Shown piece by piece: positions 50,747 through 58,980 of a DNA stretch of 64,000 nt (its first letter is position 1; each line of letters starts with the position of its first letter). This DNA comes from Mycobacteroides chelonae (GTDB lineage: Bacteria; Actinomycetota; Actinomycetes; Mycobacteriales; Mycobacteriaceae): the NCBI RefSeq assembly GCF_016767715.1, contig NZ_CP050145.1, forward strand, positions 4,030,001 through 4,094,000. The letters run 5' to 3'. The position numbers and the translations under genes are program-made. Under the pieces are notes generated by a model. The model saw only the letters and a program-made list of their open reading frames with translations, did not search any database and was not told the DNA's origin.

Positions 50747-51265
50747 ATGACACGTGAACAGTTTGCGCCGGGTTCCGCGCCGCTGGTTCGGGACGGCGAC
50801 CGCGAGATCGTCAGCACCGCGGCCGGGAACGAGACCGGATTGGTGATGGACTCCGACGCGACAGGCGGAGCGGTCAGCGTCCTGAGCATCTACCTGCCCG
50901 AGGGCGCGAATGGCGCGGCCCCGCACTTCCACACCCGATCCACCGAACTGTTCTATCTGGTGTCGGGGCGGCTGGAAATCCTGGCGGGTGATCGTATCGA
51001 GATTCTGGAAAAGGGCGACACACTGTTGGTTCCCCAGCTGATGCCGCACGCGTTCGGCGCCACACCGGACAGCGATGCCAACCTCTTCACGGTGCTCTCC
51101 CCCGGGGTCCAGCGCTTCGACTACTTCCGGCTACTGGACCGAATCGTGCACGGCCAGGCCGATATCGGCGAGCTGCAGGCCGCGCAGGAAAGCTATGACA
51201 ACCACTTCATCGAGAGTCCGGTGTGGTCCGAGGGGCGAGGGCTGTCGGCGCTGGACGCCCGCTGA
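50747..51265 (+). CDS. Cupin-domain protein
   Basis: 172 residues. Cupin motif 1 APHFHTRSTELFYLVSGRLEIL (two His and Glu metal ligands) and motif 2 LMPHAFGATPDSDANL. Resembles quercetin-dioxygenase-like cupins. A SoxR-type box in its promoter suggests induction by redox-cycling compounds, which would fit a quinone- or flavonoid-handling dioxygenase. Substrate unproven. Confidence 0.88.
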   Translation: MTREQFAPGSAPLVRDGDREIVSTAAGNETGLVMDSDATGGAVSVLSIYLPEGANGAAPHFHTRSTELFYLVSGRLEILAGDRIEILEKGDTLLVPQLMPHAFGATPDSDANLFTVLSPGVQRFDYFRLLDRIVHGQADIGELQAAQESYDNHFIESPVWSEGRGLSALDAR

Positions 51266-51724
51266 TCAGCCAGACTCGGCGACCGCTTTGATCCGGTTGA
51301 GGGTCTCACGCATGCCGTTACGGTTGGTGCGTCCGCGCGCCCAGCCAAGCAGCGCCCAGTAGATCCGAACCGGCAGTGACGGTGTCAGCTCGAAGGATTC
51401 GGTGACGTCGGTGCCGTCGCCCGCGGGCTCAAAGCGATATCGCCAGGTATTGACCGTCTTGCCGTTCGGCAAGAGCACTGCAAAGGCGAAAGAACGTTCG
51501 CGGTCGCATTCGACGATCCGGCACACCGTCCAGTAGACGGGCCCCTTCTGATTGCGCTTCACATGACCACGGAACCGCACACCCACCGCGGGACTGCTGG
51601 CGCCGTCGAGCCATTCGGCCTCGAACGTCTCCGGACTGAACTTCCCGGTGTTGGTGATATCGCTGACCAGTTCCCAAATCTTGTCGGCAGGAGCCGCGAT
51701 ATGCACGGTGACCGAATCACGCAT
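51266..51724 (-). CDS. SRPBCC (START/polyketide cyclase-like) protein
   Basis: 152 residues beginning VTVHIAAPADKIWELVSDITNTGKFSPET, the helix-grip fold opening, and ending with the long C-terminal helix LLGWARGRTNRNGMRETLNRIKAV. Binds a hydrophobic ligand of unknown identity. Convergent with the cupin gene, stop codons adjacent. Confidence 0.9.
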   Translation of the reverse strand: MRDSVTVHIAAPADKIWELVSDITNTGKFSPETFEAEWLDGASSPAVGVRFRGHVKRNQKGPVYWTVCRIVECDRERSFAFAVLLPNGKTVNTWRYRFEPAGDGTDVTESFELTPSLPVRIYWALLGWARGRTNRNGMRETLNRIKAVAESG

Positions 51725-51776
51725 GGCGTTACGGTACCCGCGATTAATCTCGGTGACGGGCCGGGTCTATATCACC

Positions 51777-52274
51777 ATGACCCTTACCTCCCATTTCGAT
51801 CAGCGGTTCAGCGAGCCCGGCGCGGCTGCACCCGCATGGAGCGACGTATCGACGCTGCTTGCCGCCGCCGAGCTGTACTGGATCACCACCGTGCGCGCCG
51901 ACGGCAGCCCACACATGACTCCGCTGGTGGGCCTGTGGCAGGACGAATCATTCGTGTTCTGCACCGGCCCTACCGAGCAGAAGGCGCGCAACCTCGACGC
52001 GAACGCCGCGGTGGCCGTCGCGACCGGCGTCAATACCTGGAATGACGGGCACGACGTCGTCGTCGAAGGAACAGCCGAACGCGTCCTCGAGCCCTCAGCC
52101 CTGCACATCCTGGCGGACGCCTACATCCAAAAGTATGGCGAGGAATGGAGATTCACGCCGAGCGAGGGCGGATTCGGCGAGGGCGATCAGTTCGCCGCCG
52201 TATATAAGGTGGTGCCGTCGAAGGTGCTGTCCTTTACCAAGAATCCGCACGGACAGACGCGATACGCCCCCTAA
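51777..52274 (+). CDS. Pyridoxamine 5'-phosphate oxidase-like flavin/F420 protein
   Basis: 165 residues from ATG at 51777. Split barrel: AELYWITTVRADGSPHMTPLVGLWQDE, FVFCTGPTEQKARNLDANAAVAVATG and VVVEGTAERV. This matches the FDOR-B/PPOX group of F420- or haem-binding proteins in mycobacteria. Reaction unknown. Overlaps mtnP by 4 bp at the 3' end. Confidence 0.88.
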   Translation: MTLTSHFDQRFSEPGAAAPAWSDVSTLLAAAELYWITTVRADGSPHMTPLVGLWQDESFVFCTGPTEQKARNLDANAAVAVATGVNTWNDGHDVVVEGTAERVLEPSALHILADAYIQKYGEEWRFTPSEGGFGEGDQFAAVYKVVPSKVLSFTKNPHGQTRYAP

Positions 52275-53062
52275 GGAAGCTCGATAGGCAGTGTGACGCC
52301 GTCATGTGCGCGGCAGTGTCCGCAGGTGTCGACGGATTCGGTCGCGGTCACAGCGGTGCGCACCAGCTCCTTGAATCCGCCGATATTCCGCTCGAACTCG
52401 GCGAACACGTCAACCGCCCGGACGCCCTGGCCGTGTTCGATTCCGGCATCCAGGTCGGTGACCAAGGCGATTGCGGCGTAGCAGATTTCAAGCTCGCGGG
52501 CCAGTACCGCCTCGGGGTATCCGGTCATGTTGACCAGAGTGAAACCCTGCGATGCGTACCACCGGCTTTCGGCCCGCGTCGAAAACCGCGGACCCTGCAC
52601 CACCACCATCGTGCCACCGTCGACGGTCTCAGGTTGCAGCGATACGGCCCGTAACCCGGGGCAGTACGGGTCGGCGAATTCCACGTGGATACCGCCACTG
52701 TCGAAGAATGTCTGCTCGCGCCCGCTGGTGCGATCCACCAGCTGATCGGGTACCACGATGGTTCCGGGGCCCAGATCAGCGGTGAGGCTGCCCACGGCGC
52801 ACGGCGCGAAGACCCGGCGCACACCCAGCGCACGGAGCGCCCACATGTTGGCGCGATAAGGCACGGTGTGCGGCGAGAACTCATGGCGACTTCCATGCCG
52901 TGGCAGAAACGCCACCTCGCGCTCCCCCACCAGCCCTATCGTGATGGGTGCACTGGGCTGACCGTACGGCGTCGTCGGGGTGACGGTCCGCACCGGTTTG
53001 TCGAAGAACGAGTAGAAACCGCTACCACCGATCACCGCGAGCATGCCGGTATTGTCGTTCAA
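52271..53062 (-). CDS. mtnP: S-methyl-5'-thioadenosine phosphorylase
   Basis: 263 residues. MLAVIGGSGFYSF (phosphate loop), RHGSRHEFSPHTVPYRANMWALRALGV, APCAVGSL, and QGPRFSTRAESRWYASQGFTLVNMTGYPEAVLARELEICYA. Cleaves methylthioadenosine for methionine salvage; corresponds to Rv0535. The C-terminal CGHCRAHDG adds a C-x2-C pair. Confidence 0.95.
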   Translation of the reverse strand: MNDNTGMLAVIGGSGFYSFFDKPVRTVTPTTPYGQPSAPITIGLVGEREVAFLPRHGSRHEFSPHTVPYRANMWALRALGVRRVFAPCAVGSLTADLGPGTIVVPDQLVDRTSGREQTFFDSGGIHVEFADPYCPGLRAVSLQPETVDGGTMVVVQGPRFSTRAESRWYASQGFTLVNMTGYPEAVLARELEICYAAIALVTDLDAGIEHGQGVRAVDVFAEFERNIGGFKELVRTAVTATESVDTCGHCRAHDGVTLPIELP

Positions 53063-53309
53063 CGCTTCGACTTACGACCAGTTGGGGTGTACGGCCGCAC
53101 CGTACAGATAATTAGTCGCCCGAATGCCTGCAATAGTTCCCAACAAATTTCGGCCGCAATTTTCTCAATTCCATGAAGCAATACACACATAGTTGCCGCA
53201 ACTGAATAGCGGAGCGGACACTCCCGCTCTGAGCTATCGCACGGCAGGTGCATAAATTGCTGACGGAAATTCATAGTCACCCAGAGACAATGCCGCCGGT
53301 GCTCCGGCC

Positions 53310-53337
53310 TTGACGCGCGCCGGGCCGGGGTTACGGT
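53310..53337 (+). promoter_or_regulatory. Sigma-A-like promoter of the superoxide dismutase gene
   Basis: TTGACG (53310-53315), 16-bp spacer, TACGGT (53332-53337). The ATG follows 6 nt later, so the mRNA may be leaderless. The rest of the 281-bp gap (53063-53309) is AT-rich for this genome and holds no gene I can support. Confidence 0.5.
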
Positions 53338-53343
53338 AGAGAG

Positions 53344-54096
53344 ATGAATTCGATTGGGCCTCAACTACATCGAAGACACTTCCTGATTGCTACCGCGGCG
53401 TCCGCCGGAGCCCTCGCACTCGCGTCATGTGCCGATCGGTCCGGTGAAGAAGCGGACCCCACGAAGGAGACGACCGGCGTGTACGAATTACCGAATCTCG
53501 ACTGGGATTACTCAGCCCTGGAGCCACATATTTCCGGCGAGATCAACCAGCTGCACCACGACAAGCATCATGCCGCATACGTCAAAGGCGCCAACGACGC
53601 CGTGGAGCAGCTCGCCGAAGCTCGGGCGAAGGGTGACAACGCAACGATCGTGCTGCTGGAAAAGAACCTCGCGTTCAATCTGGGCGGCCACGTGAACCAC
53701 TCGATCTGGTGGAAGAACCTCTCCCCCCATGGCGGTGACAAACCCCAGGGCGACCTGGCTGCCGCGCTCGACGAGCAGTTCGGGAGCTTCGACAAATTCC
53801 GCGGGCAGTTTTCCGCGGCAGCCAACGGTGTTCAGGGCTCGGGCTGGGCATGGCTCGGGTACGACACCCTCGGCAAGAAACTGCTGACTTTCCAGATGTA
53901 CGACCAGCAGTCCAACGTGCCGTTCGGGATCGTGCCGCTCCTCGGCGTGGACGTCTTTGAGCACGCGTACTACCTGCAGTACAAGAACGTGAAGGCCGAC
54001 TACGTCAAGGCGTTCTGGAACGTGGTGAATTGGCCCGATGTCCAGGCACGTTTTACCTCGGCACTATCGAAAACGCCTGGCTTGATCTTCCCGTAG
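53344..54096 (+). CDS. Exported Fe/Mn superoxide dismutase with Tat lipoprotein signal
   Basis: 250 residues. Residues 1-29 carry a twin-arginine motif (HRRHFLI), a hydrophobic core and a lipobox-like ALASC (Cys29). The mature domain has all Fe/Mn-SOD ligands: His71 ([10 protein letters not shown]), His119 (GHVNHSIWW), Asp203 and His207 (DVFEHAYY). Gly/Gln positions around [11 protein letters not shown] favour the Mn/Fe family, exact metal not deducible. Detoxifies extracellular superoxide at the cell surface. Unlike standard mycobacterial SodA, which has no N-terminal signal. Confidence 0.93.
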   Translation: MNSIGPQLHRRHFLIATAASAGALALASCADRSGEEADPTKETTGVYELPNLDWDYSALEPHISGEINQLHHDKHHAAYVKGANDAVEQLAEARAKGDNATIVLLEKNLAFNLGGHVNHSIWWKNLSPHGGDKPQGDLAAALDEQFGSFDKFRGQFSAAANGVQGSGWAWLGYDTLGKKLLTFQMYDQQSNVPFGIVPLLGVDVFEHAYYLQYKNVKADYVKAFWNVVNWPDVQARFTSALSKTPGLIFP

Positions 54097-54132
54097 CGAA
54101 TGTTCGGACGTGGTCATGGCAGGATCGGCCAC

Positions 54133-55005
54133 ATGGCCAGCATCGCGCAATGGATCGAAGGTTCCCGCCCCCGCACCTGGCCCAACGCCCTCGCCCCGGT
54201 GATCGCCGGCACAGGTGCCGCAGCCGCGGCCGGCAGCCCCGTCTGGTGGAAAGCACTTCTAGCACTGGCCGTATCGGTGAGCATGATCATCGGCGTCAAC
54301 TTCGCCAACGACTATTCGGACGGGATCCGCGGGACCGATGACGACCGAGTGGGACCGCTGCGGCTGGTCGGCTCCCGTCTGGCATCACCCGCGGCGGTCA
54401 AGGCCGTCGCCATCGCATTCCTGGCCCTGGGCGCGGCCGCGGGGTTGACACTGGCCATCACCACCGCCTGGTGGCTAGTGGCGGTCGGCGCGGTATGCGT
54501 CGCCGGTGCCTGGTTCTATACCGGCGGGTCGAAACCCTACGGATACAGCGGTTTTGGTGAAATCGCCGTCTTCATATTCTTCGGCCTGGTGGCCGTGCTG
54601 GGCACTGAATATGTGCAGACCTTGACGGTCAGTCCCGTCGGCCTGGCGCTGGCGGTGGCAATCGGCAGCTTCTCCAGCGCGGTGCTGGTCGCCAACAATC
54701 TGCGTGATATCCCCACCGATCGAGAGTCCGGCAAAATCACACTGGCCGTGCGGTTGGGCGACGCGCGGACCCGAATCCTGTTTCCGGCGCTGTTGACGGT
54801 TCCGGTTCTGATCAGTCTCGAACTGGGCTTCGGGCACCCGTGGCGCCTGCTCGGGCTGGTGATGTTGCCGTTGATGGTCAAGGCTGCCCGCCCGGTTGTC
54901 ACCAAAGCGCAAGGGCCAGCGTTGATCCCGACGCTGCGCGATACCGGACTGGCCATGCTCGGCTGGGCGATTCTCACCGCCTCAGCCCTGGCCTGGTTGA
55001 GCTAA
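54133..55005 (+). CDS. menA: 1,4-Dihydroxy-2-naphthoate polyprenyltransferase
   Basis: 290 residues from ATG at 54133. UbiA-family motifs [17 protein letters not shown] (first Asp-rich) and [14 protein letters not shown] (second), with eight to nine membrane helices, opening [17 protein letters not shown]. Joins DHNA to the polyprenyl chain in the membrane. Corresponds to Rv0534c. Confidence 0.96.
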   Translation: MASIAQWIEGSRPRTWPNALAPVIAGTGAAAAAGSPVWWKALLALAVSVSMIIGVNFANDYSDGIRGTDDDRVGPLRLVGSRLASPAAVKAVAIAFLALGAAAGLTLAITTAWWLVAVGAVCVAGAWFYTGGSKPYGYSGFGEIAVFIFFGLVAVLGTEYVQTLTVSPVGLALAVAIGSFSSAVLVANNLRDIPTDRESGKITLAVRLGDARTRILFPALLTVPVLISLELGFGHPWRLLGLVMLPLMVKAARPVVTKAQGPALIPTLRDTGLAMLGWAILTASALAWLS

Positions 55006-55027
55006 ATCCCGCGGGGCCGCGACGGGC

Positions 55028-55438
55028 TCAGGAGAAGTTCTTACAGACGACACCCGTGTTTTGGCACGTAACACCGGTGTGGTCCGGTGCGCTCACCCAT
55101 CCGCCCCCCTGGTTGTAGCCCGGAGGAAGATCTGACCGATTCGGGTTACCGGTGGCGTCGCAAAATATCCAGCTGTTCTGGCAGGCGTGCCCCTGGCCCT
55201 GAGGAAGCGTTCCCCAGCCGCTATTGCCGTCCCTGCCGGGCTGCTGATTGGTGAACGACTGACGCGAACCATCTCCGACGCCCGGTCCGGGTATCGGCGG
55301 CTCAATGGGGCCGGCCAATGTCCGCCCAACCGCCGGCTCTCGCAGAACATCGACGCCTTGCATCCCTAGTCCAAAGAGGGGAACAGCTAACAGCGCCGTA
55401 CAACAAAGAACGTTTCTTGCCTTCGTGAATGCATACAT
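55028..55438 (-). CDS. Secreted Gly/Pro-rich protein with repeated CQN-x4-C motif
   Basis: 136 residues. N-terminal signal peptide (about 1-27, NVLCCTALLAVPLFGLGMQG). The mature part is Gly/Pro/Asn-rich and contains two similar Cys units near the end, ACQNSWIFC and TCQNTGVVC, each followed by an acidic or polar turn. No family recognised. Occupies the place where fabH lies in M. tuberculosis as I recall it. Confidence 0.7.
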   Translation of the reverse strand: MYAFTKARNVLCCTALLAVPLFGLGMQGVDVLREPAVGRTLAGPIEPPIPGPGVGDGSRQSFTNQQPGRDGNSGWGTLPQGQGHACQNSWIFCDATGNPNRSDLPPGYNQGGGWVSAPDHTGVTCQNTGVVCKNFS

Positions 55439-55795
55439 AGTGACTCCGTTAAGTCCGCATATTCAGGTGCGGCCCCGGGAAACCACTGACAACGAAAACG
55501 CTAGGCGCCGCTTGTATGTCACCAACAGTACACCTGTCGTTCACTTTTGCTCAATCTGAAGTTAAGAAATAGATAAACCCTTACCCCGGAGGGGGTATGC
55601 GAGCCACGATGTGGTTACAACCGTCCACTACCTGGGCAAAAGCCGCAGCAAAAAGACGGCGGCGCGGGAAGCTCGCTGCCATCCGCAGAATCCGGCGCGG
55701 ACCGCGGCCAACGAGCCATTGACCATGTGGCGCCCGAGTGATAGAAGGCGAGTCGAGCGCCCTCAGGCCGTCACACCAGCCGACGGCCGAAGCCG
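55439..55795. other. Intergenic region without a supported gene
   Basis: 357 bp between the secreted Cys-repeat protein and the ClpN gene. The first 130 bp are AT-rich and should hold the promoter of the secreted protein. A plus-strand frame at 55611-55799 has no ribosome binding site and poor codon use, so it is not called. No strong hairpin was seen. Confidence 0.5.
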
Positions 55796-56377
55796 CTAGG
55801 CGGCCCGATCGAGCAAACCAACCACGGCCTGGCGCAGTTCCTCGGCGGGCACCCGCTCGGTGATCACGGCCAGCGCCACCGGATCGCCGCCACGCAGGAT
55901 GCCCAACACCATGTGCTCGCACCCGATCCAATTGTCCTTGTGCGCGATGGCCTCACGCAGTGCCAGTTCCAGGCACTTCTTAGCCGAGGAATTGAAGGGG
56001 ATCATCCCGAACGGGCGCCAGCCGCGCATCCTGCCCTGACGGCGCCCCGATTTTTCGAAGGCTTTGTCAAAGGCCTGTGGCCCAAAGACTTTCGACACGC
56101 TGTCCCGCACCTGGGACAGATCAATGCCAATGGCCTTGAGCGCCTGCGCGTCCTCATCGTCCAGCGGCGGCTCGTGGGTTCCGGTACGGAGCCGGTCGCG
56201 CACAGTGTCGGCGGTCAGCCCGTATCCGGCCAGCAGCTCCGCGAGTGATCCGCTCGCACTATCCAGGACACCAACCAGAACGTGCTCGGCCCCGATCCGC
56301 GATTCGTCCATCTCGCGGGCTTCTTCCTGCGACAGCACCACAGCGACCTTGGCCGACTTCTGGAACTTCTCGAACAT
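55796..56377 (-). CDS. ClpN (Clp repeat) protein without ATPase domain
   Basis: 193 residues. Two Clp N-terminal repeats: FEKFQKSAKVAVVLSQEEARE with IGAEHVLVGVLD, and SSAKKCLELALREAIAHKDN with IGCEHMVLGIL, the ClpC-like pattern. No AAA domain, so it may be an adaptor, decoy or sensor for ClpC substrates. It lies 6 bp after the small helix-turn-helix gene on the same strand; together they match the single fused gene at 37753. Confidence 0.87.
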   Translation of the reverse strand: MFEKFQKSAKVAVVLSQEEAREMDESRIGAEHVLVGVLDSASGSLAELLAGYGLTADTVRDRLRTGTHEPPLDDEDAQALKAIGIDLSQVRDSVSKVFGPQAFDKAFEKSGRRQGRMRGWRPFGMIPFNSSAKKCLELALREAIAHKDNWIGCEHMVLGILRGGDPVALAVITERVPAEELRQAVVGLLDRAA

Positions 56378-56383
56378 GGCTGC

Positions 56384-56605
56384 TCACTTCCTCGCGCGGT
56401 TGTATTTCTGATGCACTGCCTGACGGCTGACTTCGAGCGCTTCGGCGATGGCCTGCCAGCTCCAGCCCTGGCCGCGGGCGTTGGCCACGTGGATCGCTTC
56501 CAATCGTTCACACAGCCGGCGCAGCGCCTGCACGGCCCGCAACCCCACGGCCGGATCGGTACTGCTCACGGCGTCGTCCAGATCGGCCGTCGGGCCATCG
56601 CTCAT
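56384..56605 (-). CDS. Small helix-turn-helix protein, 73 aa
   Basis: ATG at 56605; longer frames would overlap the operator. The C-terminal half GWSWQAIAEALEVSRQAVHQKYNRARK is a helix-turn-helix close in pattern to SWSEIGSSMGVSKQAAQKRF in the fused protein at 37753. Probably the DNA-binding partner of the ClpN protein downstream and repressor of its own operon, since the operators end 2 bp before its start. Confidence 0.8.
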   Translation of the reverse strand: MSDGPTADLDDAVSSTDPAVGLRAVQALRRLCERLEAIHVANARGQGWSWQAIAEALEVSRQAVHQKYNRARK

Positions 56606-56607
56606 GA

Positions 56608-56653
56608 CTGTCAACATAGATTGACAGCCATGAGTTGTCAATCAACGTTGACA
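56608..56653. promoter_or_regulatory. Tandem TGTCAA-N6-TTGACA operators
   Basis: Operator 1: CTGTCAA (56608-56614), 6 nt, TTGACAG (56621-56627). Operator 2: TGTCAA (56636-56641), 6 nt, TTGACA (56648-56653). Centres 27 bp apart. Same half-site and layout as 37706-37751, but spacing N6 instead of N7. Confidence 0.75.
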
Positions 56654-56739
56654 GCTGAGGGCGCGCGTCGGCACGCCCACTTATGGCGAAAACATGGGAT
56701 ACGAACCCGCCACCAGGCGGCGTGCCGGCGGGAAGCGGG

Positions 56740-57048
56740 TTAGGAGTCTTGTGGCTTTTCGCCGCGCAACCGCGCCTGCAGATCCGCACGCTCCGCACGG
56801 CGCCGCTCGTCGACGACGGCGATGCTGGCGGTCACCCGGCGACGCAACGGTGCGAACACCGCCATGCCCAAGGGCAGCGCGATGATCAAGGCGAACAGAA
56901 TCGCGATCGCCAAGGGAAAGTCCTCGTACCCGATGAGCCGGGCCACCCAGAAGATGACGAGCGTCAGGACGACCGCGAGACCCAACCGCGCCAGCGTGTA
57001 CAACGCGATGTCGATAGCGAGCCGGCTCCCCGGCGACCGTTCAGCCAC
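56740..57048 (-). CDS. DUF4229-type membrane protein (Rv0531-like)
   Basis: 102 residues with two hydrophobic helices (about 17-37, LYTLARLGLAVVLTLVIFWVA, and 45-65, LAIAILFALIIALPLGMAVF) and a charged C-terminal helix rich in Arg/Glu. Function unknown. Placed beside the Rv0530A- and Rv0530-like genes as in M. tuberculosis. Confidence 0.85.
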   Translation of the reverse strand: MAERSPGSRLAIDIALYTLARLGLAVVLTLVIFWVARLIGYEDFPLAIAILFALIIALPLGMAVFAPLRRRVTASIAVVDERRRAERADLQARLRGEKPQDS

Positions 57049-57124
57049 GTCACCACCCTATCGCTGCGCCGAACAGCAGCCTTGGCCGCGCGTATATTTG
57101 CAGTTAGTTGTTCAGGAGGCTCTT

Positions 57125-57286
57125 GTGTACTACGTGCTCATCGCGGTCGTGCTCGGCGCGCTGGTCTACGCCGGATGGCGGATCAGTCAGTCGGTCCCGA
57201 CCCGTCCGCAGACCCGCGTGACCGGCCCCGACGACGACCCCGAATTCCTGTGGCGCATCAGTAGAGACGATCCGTCCGAACACTGA
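57125..57286 (+). CDS. Small single-pass membrane protein, 53 aa
   Basis: GTG at 57125 after CAGGAGG. VYYVLIAVVLGALVYAGWRI is a membrane helix, followed by a conserved-looking polar tail DDDPEFLWRISRDD. Size and position suggest the small Rv0530A of M. tuberculosis (from memory). Function unknown. Confidence 0.72.
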   Translation: MYYVLIAVVLGALVYAGWRISQSVPTRPQTRVTGPDDDPEFLWRISRDDPSEH

Positions 57287-57287
57287 A

Positions 57288-57314
57288 GGTTGTGCGGCCA
57301 GCAGCCGCACAACC
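57288..57314. terminator. Hairpin between convergent genes
   Basis: GGTTGTGCGGC (57288-57298), loop CAGCA, GCCGCACAACC (57304-57314). It lies 2 bp after the small membrane protein and 6 bp before the end of the ATPase gene, so it can stop both transcripts. Confidence 0.75.
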
Positions 57315-57319
57315 CACGG

Positions 57320-58843
57320 CTAGCCCTGGAACGTCTGCTGCTGCTGACGCTGTGTACCGGTGAACCCCTGCGCCACGACGGCGGCCAGCTCGATGAGCGA
57401 GCGACGCGTCGCGGGCCGGAGCCGGTCCAGGCTGATCTCGGCGCCCTCTTCGAGGTGCGGATCGAACGGCACCAAACGCACCGCACGGCACCGGCGCGAA
57501 AAGTGATCGACGACCTTTTGCATGTCAACCTTGCCCGAACGCGGACGCACCGCGTTGATGACCGCAACCGAGCGGCGCACCAGCTCGCGATGCCCGTGCG
57601 CATCGAGCCAGTCGAGGGTGGCGGAAGCACTGCGCGCACCGTCCACCGAACCGGAGCTGATCACCACGAGGGTGTCGGCCTGCTCCAGCACCGACGACAT
57701 CGCCGAGTGCATGAGTCCGGTACCGCAGTCCGTGAGCACCACGCTGTAGAAGCGCTCCAGAATCTCCAGTGTGCGCGAGTAGTCCTCGGCGCTGAACGCC
57801 TCGGACACCGCCGGATCGCTTTCCGAAGCCAGCACCTCCAGACGGCTCGGCCCCTGTGAGGTGTAGCTGCGGACATCGCTATAACGCTGAATCGAGTTGG
57901 CGTCGCGCAGCAGGTGACGGACCGTTGCCGGCGTCTCCAGCGGAACCTTCTGGCTCAGCGTTCCGCGGTCCGGGTTGGCGTCGACCGCGATGACCCGGTC
58001 GCCGCGGATGGACGCGAACGTCGCACCGAGGGTTGCGGTGACGGTGGTCTTGCCGACGCCTCCCTTGAGGCTCAGCAGAGCGATCTTGTAGCAACCCTGC
58101 AACGGCTGATTCACCTGCGCGACGAGGTCGTTTTCCTCCGTCTTCTTGGTGCCCTCGCCGAGGTTGATCGTCCCGAACGACGCACGGTAGACGGTCTTGC
58201 GCCAACCCGCTGACGGTGCCGGCTTGTGCGGGCGCAACAACGCCGACGTAGACAGGTCACGCGAGGAGGGCGGCAGCTCGGGTCGAATCTGGGATCCGAT
58301 ACCGGTTTGCTGACCGCCGACCGGCGTGTAGTACCGGGAGGCACCGACGGGAGGCTGCTGGGCCTGTTGGGGAATGCCCGAGGCGGGGGTGTCGTTGCCC
58401 CAGCGATCCGCCGTGAAGGGCGTCAACTGTGCGGGCCGCTCGGCCGAGTCGCTGAATCGGTTGTCGGCCCTAAAACCTCCCGGACCGCCCTGGCTGCCGG
58501 ATGACCCGGCCGCACCGATCGCGGTGGGATCGGTGCTCTCCTGCCCACCGGAAGGCGTGAAATCGAGCGGCGCGAACGAGCCGCCGAGCGTATTGAGCGA
58601 CGGCACCGAGGGATCGTGCCCACCCAGGCCCGCGATGTCCTGCTGTGGCGCGAATGGGTCCTGGAACGGGATCGCTTGGAACTGTTGGGTCATCTCGTGG
58701 GGCTGCTGCGGCGCGCTCTGGCCATACATCACCGGCTGCGCTGGCTCCTGTGCTGCCCACGGAGGGGCCGTTGGTCCACCCTGCGCCTCGTCGGCGTACG
58801 GCGACGGTCCATCCGGCGCGCGGTGCGCGGGATAGTCAGACAT
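57320..58843 (-). CDS. MinD/ParA-like ATPase with Pro/Gln-rich N-terminus (Rv0530-like)
   Basis: 507 residues. The first 200 are low-complexity Pro/Gln/Gly/Ser. The ATPase domain (about 245-500) starts with the deviant Walker A LKGGVGKTTVTATLGA, then VIAVDANPDRGTL and VVLTDCGTGLMHSAM. Similar to EspI-like and MinD-like proteins of mycobacteria. Probably a spatial or secretion regulator, exact role unknown. Confidence 0.88.
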   Translation of the reverse strand: MSDYPAHRAPDGPSPYADEAQGGPTAPPWAAQEPAQPVMYGQSAPQQPHEMTQQFQAIPFQDPFAPQQDIAGLGGHDPSVPSLNTLGGSFAPLDFTPSGGQESTDPTAIGAAGSSGSQGGPGGFRADNRFSDSAERPAQLTPFTADRWGNDTPASGIPQQAQQPPVGASRYYTPVGGQQTGIGSQIRPELPPSSRDLSTSALLRPHKPAPSAGWRKTVYRASFGTINLGEGTKKTEENDLVAQVNQPLQGCYKIALLSLKGGVGKTTVTATLGATFASIRGDRVIAVDANPDRGTLSQKVPLETPATVRHLLRDANSIQRYSDVRSYTSQGPSRLEVLASESDPAVSEAFSAEDYSRTLEILERFYSVVLTDCGTGLMHSAMSSVLEQADTLVVISSGSVDGARSASATLDWLDAHGHRELVRRSVAVINAVRPRSGKVDMQKVVDHFSRRCRAVRLVPFDPHLEEGAEISLDRLRPATRRSLIELAAVVAQGFTGTQRQQQQTFQG

Positions 58844-58980
58844 CGATCCCCCAATGCATTGGTTGGATGTGCAGTTCGGACACGGAGAGCCCGGAACGAC
58901 TGTTCAGAAGGACTCAGCATCGCACCCTATCGCAGGTGTGATGAACCGATCTGGCGGAACAGTTCCCCCAGACCTCCCGC

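Noticed and set aside
55611..55799. A 62-codon plus-strand frame between the secreted protein and ClpN genes
   Set aside because: No ribosome binding site, basic low-complexity translation, and it runs into the ClpN gene antisense.
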